Source of the DNA: Photobacterium phosphoreum
GTDB taxonomy: Bacteria > Pseudomonadota > Gammaproteobacteria > Enterobacterales > Vibrionaceae
NCBI RefSeq assembly: GCF_002954725.1
Contig: NZ_MSCQ01000001.1
Location: 1,069,604 to 1,133,603, forward strand
DNA: 64,000 nt
Direction of reading: 5' to 3'
The notes under the pieces are model-generated. The model was not told the origin of the DNA, did not search any database, and was given only the letters and a program-made list of their open reading frames with translations. The position numbers and the translations under genes are program-made. This document shows, in pieces, positions 56,414 to 64,000 of this stretch; position 1 is the stretch's first letter; each line of letters starts with the position of its first letter.

Positions 56414-57515
56414 CTGCTAGCACCACTTCCCAACTTTCAACCCAAGTAATGGCAACTTTTTGATCAAGAGAGTGGTCTACGTCAGGATCATCTTCGTTGA
56501 AGAATTCACTAACCATTACCGACTTTCCTGAATCGAGCTGTACCACAGAATCAAGCGTCATACCTTTATAAGTACGTTCTTTAACTTTACCTAAAATGCC
56601 CGTAGTCTGATCGCCATTATGAATTTCTTCAATGCGAATATCTTCTGGACGTAATAGCACTTTTACTTTGTCGCCAATGGCAACATCAAGCTCACAGTGA
56701 ATTAAAGAATGACGACCTTCTACATCTGCCATAATACGCTTACTGTCTAAGCGCTCTTTAACGATAGCATCAAACACGTTGATTTCGCCGATAAAGTGAG
56801 CAACAAATAAGTTCGTCGGCTCTTCGTAAATTTCACGAGGAGTGCCATCTTGTTCAACATAACCATCGCGCATAACGATGATACGGTCGGACATAGAAAG
56901 TGCTTCTTCCTGATCGTGAGTTACGAAAATAAAAGTAATGCCAAGTTTCCGCTGAAGTTGTTTCAGTTCAAGCTGCATTTGTTTACGTAATTTGTAATCA
57001 AGTGCAGAAAGTGATTCATCAAGCAAAAGAACTTTTGGTTTGTTAACAACTGCGCGTGCAATCGCAACACGTTGTTGCTGACCACCTGACAATTGATGTG
57101 GTTTACGAGGGGCAAACTTATCAAGCTGCACCATACGCAATGCTTCCATAACTCGAGGTTCAATGTCTCTCGATGGCACTTTTTGCATGCGTAAACCAAA
57201 CGCGACGTTCTCAAACACTGTCATATGTGGAAACAGTGCATAACTCTGAAACACCGTATTAACGAGACGCTGTTCAGCTGGAATGTCAGTAACATCTTTA
57301 TTGGCAATGGTGATCTGACCGTTATCGGCAGTTTCAAAGCCAGCAATAAGACGAAGCACTGTGGTTTTTCCACAGCCTGATGGACCTAAAATGGTTAAAA
57401 ATTCACCATCGTTTACGTCTAGGTCCAAACCTGTAATGATTTGCTTACCGTCAAAGCTTTTGCTAAGACCCTTCAGCTGAATTACGGGTTTCTTAGATGT
57501 TTTTGCAACGTTCAA
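56397..57515 (-). CDS. potA: Spermidine/putrescine ABC transporter ATPase PotA
   Basis: This 372-residue ATPase has Walker [14 protein letters not shown], signature [15 protein letters not shown], Walker [13 protein letters not shown], switch His in VTHDQEEAL and a C-terminal TOBE domain (about 250-360). The start is a TTG at 57515 with GGAG about 11 bases upstream; no ATG is available before the ABC domain. It is the first gene of potABC. Confidence 0.94.
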   Translation of the reverse strand: MNVAKTSKKPVIQLKGLSKSFDGKQIITGLDLDVNDGEFLTILGPSGCGKTTVLRLIAGFETADNGQITIANKDVTDIPAEQRLVNTVFQSYALFPHMTVFENVAFGLRMQKVPSRDIEPRVMEALRMVQLDKFAPRKPHQLSGGQQQRVAIARAVVNKPKVLLLDESLSALDYKLRKQMQLELKQLQRKLGITFIFVTHDQEEALSMSDRIIVMRDGYVEQDGTPREIYEEPTNLFVAHFIGEINVFDAIVKERLDSKRIMADVEGRHSLIHCELDVAIGDKVKVLLRPEDIRIEEIHNGDQTTGILGKVKERTYKGMTLDSVVQLDSGKSVMVSEFFNEDDPDVDHSLDQKVAITWVESWEVVLADEQEV

Positions 57516-57911
57516 TTCTACGTTATCTCCACCTTGGGACTGATTGGTTAAGCCCCAATATTTTGGCTAAAATTAGGGGCGCATAATAGACCTGTAGTCT
57601 TTCAATTTAAAGCGTTTTCTCACTAAATTTATAGATTAACGTCTACATGGTTTAATGATAGCACGTTGATTCTGTGTAATATGGTCACTATTACAATGAA
57701 TACTGGAAAAATAAATTACGATTAAAGTAATAATAAGCCCATTTTATTTTTAAGCTCAAATATTTATCTTTTATGTTCAATAAGAGGGGATTCTCTTTTA
57801 CAATAAACTAAAACGAGCTGTAGTTATCACCTTAGTGATGACTTATTGCCCCTTTTTTGTGTATTAACATGGTCTTGAAATAAATTTTTACGTGAATAGT
57901 GTTTTTGTACA
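57516..57911. other. Gene-free stretch between potA and the membrane protein gene
   Basis: This is a divergent promoter region of 396 AT-rich bases. In the potA leader GCCCC (57552-57556) and GGGGC (57576-57580) can close a small hairpin with an inner TTTT/AAAA pair. I see no gene and no further named site. Confidence 0.45.
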
Positions 57912-58793
57912 ATGATGAGTAACGTACAATGCGCTCACCAAAATAATGATGATATGAGTATGAAAGAGACAACTAAAAAAAGTTTTCACGTTGGTGGTTC
58001 AATTGAAAAAGCAATGGCTGGTAATGTTGAGCTACAACCCATCGCTGTTCTTCAAGAAGCGTTTAAGATAACAGCAAAAAATTACACCAAGTATTTACCA
58101 GCAGTTATTTGTTTGTTTATTGCACAGATCGCATTGTTGCTATTGAGTCTAAAAATACAGTTAGGCAGTCCAAATGTGTTTTTTGATGCCTTTATTACAG
58201 GGAAGGGGTTTACTGCAGATATTTTGAAAGCGGGCTTTATGGCTAACTTTTGGTCTGATATTTTGATTGCTCCTTTATATGTTGGCGTAAGTTTAATGGC
58301 GCTGAATCATTCAGTAGGGCTGCCAACGAAACCGAGTCAAATCGTTAAAGGTTTTTCATTTACATTAGTGTCGATTATTACGATGTTATTAATTTCCTCA
58401 ATTCAGGGGATTGGTAGCAGTATCTTCCCTTTAGTAGGGTTATTTTTAACAATGGCATTAAGTATGGCCATCCTACTTGTTTGTGAGAAGCGTGTAACGC
58501 CGATTAAAGCTATTCAATATTCATTTATGGCGACGGTTCGAAAAGTGATGCCAATGACTGCCATTTACTTGGTTGTGATGATTTTCTTTTTTCTGTCTAT
58601 TGTTACAGCGGGTATAGGTTTACTTTGGACACTGCCATTTTTCTTTAATGTAAAAGCAATTATTTACCGCAATATGTTTGGTATTACATTGCAAGTTACA
58701 TCAGCAACACCGAATACAGATGATCATAAATCAGAATCAAAGCCTGACGATAATGTCAGTGAGCCGATTAACAATGATACGTTTAATGCGTAA
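57912..58793 (+). CDS. Uncharacterised integral membrane protein
   Basis: This 293-residue protein has a soluble N terminus of about 60 residues, then five to six membrane segments and a polar, acidic C-terminal tail. The layout resembles YciC/UPF0259-like membrane proteins, but I do not recognise the family with confidence. Several starts are possible (ATG at 57912, 57915 and two inside); none has a clear ribosome site. It is divergent from potA and may share its promoter region, but nothing in the sequence shows a polyamine role. Confidence 0.62.
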   Translation: MMSNVQCAHQNNDDMSMKETTKKSFHVGGSIEKAMAGNVELQPIAVLQEAFKITAKNYTKYLPAVICLFIAQIALLLLSLKIQLGSPNVFFDAFITGKGFTADILKAGFMANFWSDILIAPLYVGVSLMALNHSVGLPTKPSQIVKGFSFTLVSIITMLLISSIQGIGSSIFPLVGLFLTMALSMAILLVCEKRVTPIKAIQYSFMATVRKVMPMTAIYLVVMIFFFLSIVTAGIGLLWTLPFFFNVKAIIYRNMFGITLQVTSATPNTDDHKSESKPDDNVSEPINNDTFNA

Positions 58794-58810
58794 CTCAGCG
58801 GTGATATATG

Positions 58811-58842
58811 AAAAGAGCTCCTTTTTATAAGGGGCTTTTTTT
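58811..58842 (+). terminator. Terminator of the membrane protein gene
   Basis: AAAAGAGCTCCTT and AAGGGGCTTTTTT pair over 13 positions with two G-U pairs, then a T tract. Confidence 0.82.
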
Positions 58843-59111
58843 TAAGTAAAACACCTAACGCACTATAACTTTATGGTGGTTAAATAATATCTACATTACC
58901 GAAAAAATTAACTTTATCAATCACTTTTAAAATGCATCTCAATAAAACTAACTGTAATTTATCGCTTATTTAAAAGTGATGTCTAATTTTACAAAAAAAA
59001 AGAATCAATGATGACGTATCTCAATGTCATTCATTCGCAATTAGATAATACTCTTGTTAATAGTTAATAGCGGCAGTACAAACTGTCAACTTCAGCAAGA
59101 AAGGCGAATTA

Positions 59112-60341
59112 ATGGATAAGTTAATAGAACGTTTTTTACGATATGTAAGTTTTGATACTCAATCTAATGGTGTAGTTTCTTCTTGTCCTAGCACACCAGG
59201 GCAGCGTGTATTAGCTGAAGAACTTCAAGCGGAAATGATTGAGCTTGGACTCAGTGACGTTTCTCTTGATAATAATGGTTATATTACGGCACGATTACCT
59301 GCAAACATGGAAGGTGACATTCCCGCGATTGGCTTTATTGCCCATATGGATACAGCACCTGATGCATCGGGTAAAAATGTTCGTCCGCAACTTGTTGAAA
59401 ATTACCGTGGTGGTGATATTGCTTTAGGAATAGGGGATGAGGTGCTATCGCCATTCCAATATCCCGACCTTAATAAGTTACACGGTCACAATATTATTAC
59501 GACTGACGGGGCAACCTTACTTGGGGCTGATAATAAAGCAGGGATCGCTGAGATAATGACAGCTATTGCTTATCTTATTGCTAACCCAATCATCAAACAT
59601 GGTGATATTTGTATTGGTTTTACGCCTGATGAAGAAATTGGCCGTGGTGCTAATTTGTTTGATGTCGAAAAATTTGGCGCGCAGTGGGCTTATACCATTG
59701 ATGGTGGTCCAATCGGTGAATTGGAATATGAAAACTTCAATGCGACCTCTGCGGATGTTATTTGCCATGGCGTAAATGTTCACCCTGGTACTGCAAAAAA
59801 TAAAATGGTTAATTCCATGAATATTGCGGCACAATTTCAGTTAATGATGCCTGCAGATGAAACCCCTGAATGCACTGATGGTTATCAAGGTTTCTACCAC
59901 CTAAAGTCAATGGAAGCGTCTGTTGCTCGCACTGAACTTGGCTACATCATTCGTGATTTTGATCGTGATGGTCAAGAAAAACGTAAAGCATTTATGCAGC
60001 AAAAAGTTGATGAGTTAAATGATAAGTTAACGCAAGGTCGTGTAGAACTGATATTAACGGATTCATATTTTAATATGCGAGAAATGGTTGCCCCGCATCC
60101 ACATATTATTGAAATTGCTCAACAATCTATGCTTGATTGTGATGTTAAACCTGACATTAAGCCTATTCGTGGTGGTACCGATGGGGCTCGATTATCATTT
60201 ATGGGTTTACCTTGTCCTAATATCTTTACTGGCGGTTACAACTTCCACGGTATTCATGAGTTTATTACCGTTGAAGGTATGGAACTTGCCGTTAAAGTAA
60301 TTGTAAAAGTTGCAGAGAATACAGCGAATCGATACGCCTAA
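59112..60341 (+). CDS. pepT: Peptidase T (tripeptidase)
   Basis: This 409-residue cytoplasmic M20 metallopeptidase removes N-terminal residues from tripeptides. Zinc ligands and catalytic residues are in place: His78 and Asp80 (AHMDTA), Asp140 (LLGADNKAG), Glu174/Glu175 (TPDEEIGRG), and a late His in NFHGIHEF. The length equals the E. coli enzyme (408). AAAGG precedes the ATG. It is a single-gene unit. Confidence 0.95.
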   Translation: MDKLIERFLRYVSFDTQSNGVVSSCPSTPGQRVLAEELQAEMIELGLSDVSLDNNGYITARLPANMEGDIPAIGFIAHMDTAPDASGKNVRPQLVENYRGGDIALGIGDEVLSPFQYPDLNKLHGHNIITTDGATLLGADNKAGIAEIMTAIAYLIANPIIKHGDICIGFTPDEEIGRGANLFDVEKFGAQWAYTIDGGPIGELEYENFNATSADVICHGVNVHPGTAKNKMVNSMNIAAQFQLMMPADETPECTDGYQGFYHLKSMEASVARTELGYIIRDFDRDGQEKRKAFMQQKVDELNDKLTQGRVELILTDSYFNMREMVAPHPHIIEIAQQSMLDCDVKPDIKPIRGGTDGARLSFMGLPCPNIFTGGYNFHGIHEFITVEGMELAVKVIVKVAENTANRYA

Positions 60342-60364
60342 TTTGTCTTTTTAACTGTTAAAAT

Positions 60365-60413
60365 AAAAAAGCCACTACCAACGAACTCTTTCTCGTTGAT
60401 AGTGGCTTTTTTT
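60365..60413. terminator. Strong terminator after pepT
   Basis: A 20-bp stem with one mismatch (AAAAAAGCCACTA... / ...TAGTGGCTTTTTT), T tract on the plus strand and A tract on the other side, so it can also serve the convergent small gene. Confidence 0.93.
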
Positions 60414-60436
60414 AATGTAAAAACAGTGTTTATTGT

Positions 60437-60679
60437 TTAAGCGTGATCGTTGCTTAGCATTTCATTTAAACGCTTTAAAATCGCATGGACAGCGTGGCCT
60501 TTAGTGATTTCACCGCCGTTTTCAACTTCAATTTCATGCTTATTATGTAAACCTGTTGCATCTTCGGCAATATGTAGCCAGTCAGGATGCCAATAGAATG
60601 ATTGGCCGCCATCGGTGATCCAGTTATGTACACCACAATTTTCGCCGTGGTAATTAAGATCTGCTGCTTTATAAGTCAT
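60437..60679 (-). CDS. Small uncharacterised protein (80 residues)
   Basis: The protein begins MTYKAADLNYHGENCGVHNW at the ATG at 60679, which has AAGGA eight bases upstream; the frame runs 39 codons further but that part looks non-coding. It is acidic, soluble and rich in His and Trp (GVHNWITDGGQSFYWHPDWLH), with no recognised domain. It lies in the same direction after the M32 peptidase gene, about 155 bases away, and may be read from that transcript. Confidence 0.65.
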   Translation of the reverse strand: MTYKAADLNYHGENCGVHNWITDGGQSFYWHPDWLHIAEDATGLHNKHEIEVENGGEITKGHAVHAILKRLNEMLSNDHA

Positions 60680-60834
60680 TCTTAAATCCTTTAATGGTAT
60701 CGTTATATTTATTAGTAAAGAGTATAAAAAACAATGATGATGAAACTGTGATCTATACGGTATTATTTTGCTAAAGATTACAAATAAGTAAAACAAATAA
60801 CATTTTTTTGTATCTATACCAAAAAATATTGTTG

Positions 60835-62319
60835 TTAGTTGCTTAAATAACGCTCTATTAGGTGCTTTTTAAAATGCTCAGGGTTCAATGTTTCACCCGT
60901 TGCTTGCTCCACCAGCTTGTCGGTTGATAACGTTGAGGCTTTATCCCAAATGTTATTATGCAACCATTCAAATATTGGCGTTAAGTTACCTTGAGCGACT
61001 AACTGTTCAACATCCATTTCTTTATTAATTGTCGCCATAAATTGCGCTGCATACATTGCACCTAGAGTGTAGCTTGGGAAATAGCCAAAGCTGCCGTCAG
61101 TCCAGTGAATATCTTGCATACAACCATCGGTGAAATTCCCTTGTGTTGACAGCCCAAGGTATTGAGACATTTTCTGATCCCAAATAGCGGGAATATCATC
61201 AACTTCAATATTACCTTCAATCAAGTCACGTTCAATTTCATAGCGTAAAATAACATGTGCAGGGTAGGTGACTTCATCGGCATCAACACGAATAAAACCT
61301 GGTTTAACTCGCGTATTGATAAGACAAAGGTTCTCTGCTGAAAGTGAATCTTCTTTTGAATCGAAAGCCTGTTGAATCATTGGGGCTAATAAGCGACTAA
61401 ATGACGAGCTTCGTGATAATTGCATTTCACAAAATAGGCTTTGTGATTCATGAATCCCCATTGAACGTGCTTCACCTACTGGCAAATCTCGCCATTGTTG
61501 AGGTAACCCTTGCTCATAACGCGCATGACCTGTTTCATGGATAACCCCCATAAGTGCTGATGTAAAATCATTTTCATCATAGCGAGTCGTAATACGCACA
61601 TCTGTTGGTACACCACCACAAAATGGATGAGTACTGATATCAAGTCTGCCATGTTCAAAATCAAAGCCGAGTAATTTCATTGCTTCAAGACTTAATGCTT
61701 GTTGTTGTTCAATAGCAAATGGGGCAGAGAGTGGTATTGTTACCTCTGTCGCTTGTTTGGCTTCTACTTGTTGGATTAATTGAGGTAACCATGATTTTAC
61801 CTCTGCAAAAATACCGTCTAATACTGCTGACGTCATACCTGGTTCATAAAGATCTAATAGCGCATCATAGCGACTTAGCCCTGTCGCCTGTGCTCGAATA
61901 GCAGCTTCTTGGCGTGCTAATTCAACTACTGGTTTTAAATTAGCCTTAAAGCCTTCCCAATCATTCGTTTTACGTTGTGAACGCCAAGCATGTTCACATT
62001 GAGACCCCGTCAATGATTGTTGCTCTACAAGCTCAGCAGGTAAAATATTTTGCATCATCCACTGACGTTTAAGAGCCGCTAAACTAACTCGTTGCTCAGG
62101 GGTAAGATCTTCTGTTTCAGCTTTCGTGAACCAATTTTCCAAATAAGAGGCTGTGGCAAGTTCATGTGAAATAACAGCAAGCTCGGCCATTGCCTCTGAG
62201 CGTGCTTGGGCGCCACCATTCGGCATGATAGCAGCCTGATCCCAACCACAAATCGCATTAAGGTGACCAAGTCGAGACAGTTTTTTAGCATGACGCTCTA
62301 ATTTATTGTAATAGTTCAT
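60835..62319 (-). CDS. M32-family carboxypeptidase (Taq type)
   Basis: This 494-residue cytoplasmic metallocarboxypeptidase has the zinc motif HETGH at residues 261-265 and the second ligand in GIHESQSLFCE (Glu near 292). The family DPF-like, GxxQ and IRVDADEVTYPAHVILRYE segments are present in order. Length matches the family (about 500). AGGAA lies a few bases before the ATG at 62319. Confidence 0.93.
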   Translation of the reverse strand: MNYYNKLERHAKKLSRLGHLNAICGWDQAAIMPNGGAQARSEAMAELAVISHELATASYLENWFTKAETEDLTPEQRVSLAALKRQWMMQNILPAELVEQQSLTGSQCEHAWRSQRKTNDWEGFKANLKPVVELARQEAAIRAQATGLSRYDALLDLYEPGMTSAVLDGIFAEVKSWLPQLIQQVEAKQATEVTIPLSAPFAIEQQQALSLEAMKLLGFDFEHGRLDISTHPFCGGVPTDVRITTRYDENDFTSALMGVIHETGHARYEQGLPQQWRDLPVGEARSMGIHESQSLFCEMQLSRSSSFSRLLAPMIQQAFDSKEDSLSAENLCLINTRVKPGFIRVDADEVTYPAHVILRYEIERDLIEGNIEVDDIPAIWDQKMSQYLGLSTQGNFTDGCMQDIHWTDGSFGYFPSYTLGAMYAAQFMATINKEMDVEQLVAQGNLTPIFEWLHNNIWDKASTLSTDKLVEQATGETLNPEHFKKHLIERYLSN

Positions 62320-62521
62320 ACTTGTTCCTAATTAATAAACAGCAATAGAATAAATTTAACCTAACATTTCACTATTTAATAGAGATAGTCGGCTTGTAAG
62401 GTAATAAAAATGCGAACGCAGTAGGAATTATTAATTAAAATAAAAATAAGCAGTAGTTAATTGCTATTAATGATTTATAGTTACCTCTATTAGCGCTATA
62501 TAATGTAATTAGTGATAGCAA
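62320..62521. other. Gene-free stretch upstream of dacA
   Basis: This is AT-rich divergent promoter DNA between the M32 gene and dacA. Apart from the dacA operator and promoter candidate at 62522-62573 I see nothing in it. Confidence 0.45.
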
Positions 62522-62573
62522 TTGGTAAGACAATGTTACCAAGACCTGTTTTATTATATTTTTTCGCTATACT
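62522..62573 (+). promoter_or_regulatory. dacA promoter with an operator-like inverted repeat
   Basis: TATACT at 62568-62573 is a good -10. TTGGTAA (62522-62528) and TTACCAA (62536-62542) form a perfect inverted repeat with a seven-base spacer ending a few bases upstream of the expected -35 region, where an activator or repressor would bind. Confidence 0.45.
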
Positions 62574-62668
62574 GGCAATCAGTCTAAATACCTATTAGGT
62601 CACTATCTGCAAGTCCTCAATAGCTATGTAGATTGATATTATCGTTTTTTAAAGGAATTTTGCCTCAC

Positions 62669-63847
62669 ATGGAAAAGACTACTCGGTTTTTCTCTCTTGT
62701 TGGTGCTACAGCGCTTTACTCTTTATCTTTTTCAGCGTCTGCATCTATGCCGACGGTTGTGCCTGATGCACCGACATTAAGTGCTAAAGGCTATGTATTG
62801 ATGGATTACAATACAGGAAAGATCCTAGTAGAAAAGGATGCAAACGAAAAACTGAATCCAGCTAGTTTGACGAAATTAATGACAAGTTATGTCGCTGGTC
62901 AAGAAATGAAGCAAGGCAATATTAATGAGAAAGATCTTGTTGTTATCAGCCGTAATGCTTGGGCTAGAAATTTCCCAGATTCATCAAAGATGTTCATTGA
63001 AGTAGGTAGCGAAGTCCCTTTAATGGATCTATTTCGTGGCTTGATTATTCAATCAGGTAACGATGCAAGTGTTGCCATTGCTGAGCATGTTGCTGGCTCT
63101 GAGCAATCATTTGTGAGTTTAATGAATTCATGGGCGGCAAAGTTAGGTATGAATAACTCTAACTTTGCTAACCCTCATGGCTTAGATAATAATGAGTTAT
63201 ATACGACTCCTTATGATATAGCGTTATTGGGTCAAGCCCTTATTCGTGATTTGCCAGCAATTTACCCGCTATACAGCGAAAAATCATTTACTTATAACAA
63301 TATTACGCAACGTAATCGTAACGGCTTGTTAAATGATCCAAGCATGAATGTCGATGGTATGAAAACGGGTTATACCAGTGGAGCAGGTTACAGCCTAACC
63401 AGTTCAGCGACTGAAGGGGATATGCGTTTAATTGCGGTTGTGATGGGTACAAAAAGTACTAAAACACGTGAAATGGAAAGCAAGCAACTATTAAACTACG
63501 GCTTCCGTTTCTTTGAAACAGTAACACCACATAAAGCTGGCGATGAAATTATTACTGAACACGTATGGTTTGGTGATAAAGATCAGGTTAAATTAGGTGT
63601 TGATAAAACAAGTTATGTGACACTGTCACGTAATGACACCAAAAAATTAACCGCCAGTGTTGAGCTAAATAGTGAACTTGAAGCGCCTATTACGAAAGGC
63701 CAACAAGTTGGTGAAATCATTTATTCAGTCAATGATAAGCAAGTAGGTAAACAACCGCTTGTTGCATTAGAACCCGTTGAAGAAGGCAGCTTTTTTAGCC
63801 GTTTAATTGACCAAGTTAAGAAATTTGTGATGAGCTTTTTTAAGTAA
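62669..63847 (+). CDS. dacA: D-alanyl-D-alanine carboxypeptidase DacA (PBP5/6)
   Basis: This is a periplasmic, membrane-tethered enzyme of about 392 residues with a signal peptide (to SASA), SxxK in PASLTKLM (Ser66, Lys69 from this start), SGN in IQSGNDAS, KTG in DGMKTGYTSG, the PBP5-type C-terminal beta domain (about 285-375) and a terminal amphipathic helix (FFSRLIDQVKKFVMSFFK) that anchors it to the membrane. It trims the terminal D-Ala of peptidoglycan. The frame is open from a TTG at 62633, but the ATG at 62669 gives the proper signal peptide; the AAAGGA upstream is rather far. Confidence 0.94.
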   Translation: MEKTTRFFSLVGATALYSLSFSASASMPTVVPDAPTLSAKGYVLMDYNTGKILVEKDANEKLNPASLTKLMTSYVAGQEMKQGNINEKDLVVISRNAWARNFPDSSKMFIEVGSEVPLMDLFRGLIIQSGNDASVAIAEHVAGSEQSFVSLMNSWAAKLGMNNSNFANPHGLDNNELYTTPYDIALLGQALIRDLPAIYPLYSEKSFTYNNITQRNRNGLLNDPSMNVDGMKTGYTSGAGYSLTSSATEGDMRLIAVVMGTKSTKTREMESKQLLNYGFRFFETVTPHKAGDEIITEHVWFGDKDQVKLGVDKTSYVTLSRNDTKKLTASVELNSELEAPITKGQQVGEIIYSVNDKQVGKQPLVALEPVEEGSFFSRLIDQVKKFVMSFFK

Positions 63848-63870
63848 TTACATTTTCAGTTAGCTTAAAT

Positions 63871-63900
63871 AAGCCCAGCCATTGCGTGTTGGGCTTTTTT
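63871..63900 (+). terminator. Terminator of dacA
   Basis: AAGCCCAGC and GTTGGGCTT (one G-U) with a loop of about eight bases, followed by a T tract. Confidence 0.85.
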
Positions 63901-63945
63901 ATTGTGTATAGCTATTTCCAGTCAACAATAAAATACGTATAATTC

Positions 63946-64000
63946 ATGCCCTATAAATTCTTATCCCGTAATTCTACTATCGATGTTGTCGGTAGTTCGA
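63946..64000 (+). CDS. Possible start of a further gene, cut by the window edge
   Basis: An ATG at 63946 opens a frame to the right edge (MPYKFLSRNSTIDVVGSS). TATAAT lies just upstream, but there is no clear ribosome site and the fragment is too short to identify. Confidence 0.3.
   Translation, partial: MPYKFLSRNSTIDVVGSS

Overview
The window is AT-rich chromosomal DNA of a gammaproteobacterium. Its gene families (NagE-type PTS, HrpA, Gsk, PotABCD, PepT, PbpG, DacA, a fdhD/DUF3305/DUF3306/fdhABC block, DUF3581, DUF3861) fit Vibrionaceae, most likely Photobacterium or a close relative. This rests on recall of protein families, not on a search. Nearly all of it is intact coding DNA. I see no rRNA, tRNA, CRISPR array, prophage or complete insertion sequence.

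Layout. 1-4.1 kb: TerB-like protein, ZntB, and a divergent AraC regulator/MATE exporter pair. 4.3-12.5 kb: hrpA, an APC amino-acid permease with a Ser-Thr repeat tail, gsk and a DUF2786 protein. 12.8-21.7 kb is the more accessory part: a REP-associated tyrosine transposase (RAYT) with degenerate repeats, a YiiM-type MOSC protein, a HAD enzyme, YghU, a MarR/DUF3861 divergent pair with two operators, an orphan zinc-ribbon protein, an exported copper-type pair (DUF411 and a Cys-rich protein), a small HTH regulator with a palindromic operator, and a PAP2 phosphatase. 22.1-29.1 kb: nagE with a CRP-like site, an LTA-synthase-like membrane sulfatase divergent from an OmpR-type two-component system, and a DUF3581 protein.

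29.2-52.4 kb is dominated by a molybdenum/tungsten formate dehydrogenase island in several units: tupABC-mobA-mobB/moeA (minus strand); a sigma-54 response regulator with a cache-domain kinase (plus); fdhD with an HTH/PBP-like regulator (minus); DUF3305-DUF3306 (plus); and a ferredoxin-like protein, TorD-type chaperone, small TAT protein and fdhA-fdhB-fdhC (plus). I read four -24/-12 promoter candidates of the form NTGG-N8-TTGCT, one in front of each metabolic unit, and a 17-bp palindromic motif (TRAGACAAAATGTCKCA) upstream of two of them. I infer that the linked sigma-54 regulator controls metal uptake, cofactor synthesis, maturation and enzyme together. A C45-family hydrolase, pbpG and an unlisted 33-residue candidate membrane protein lie inside this stretch.

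52.5-64 kb: CobB sirtuin, potD (own promoter) and potABC, an uncharacterised membrane protein, pepT, a small orphan protein, an M32 carboxypeptidase and dacA. Most transcription units end in clear hairpin-plus-U-tract terminators, many of them shared by convergent genes.
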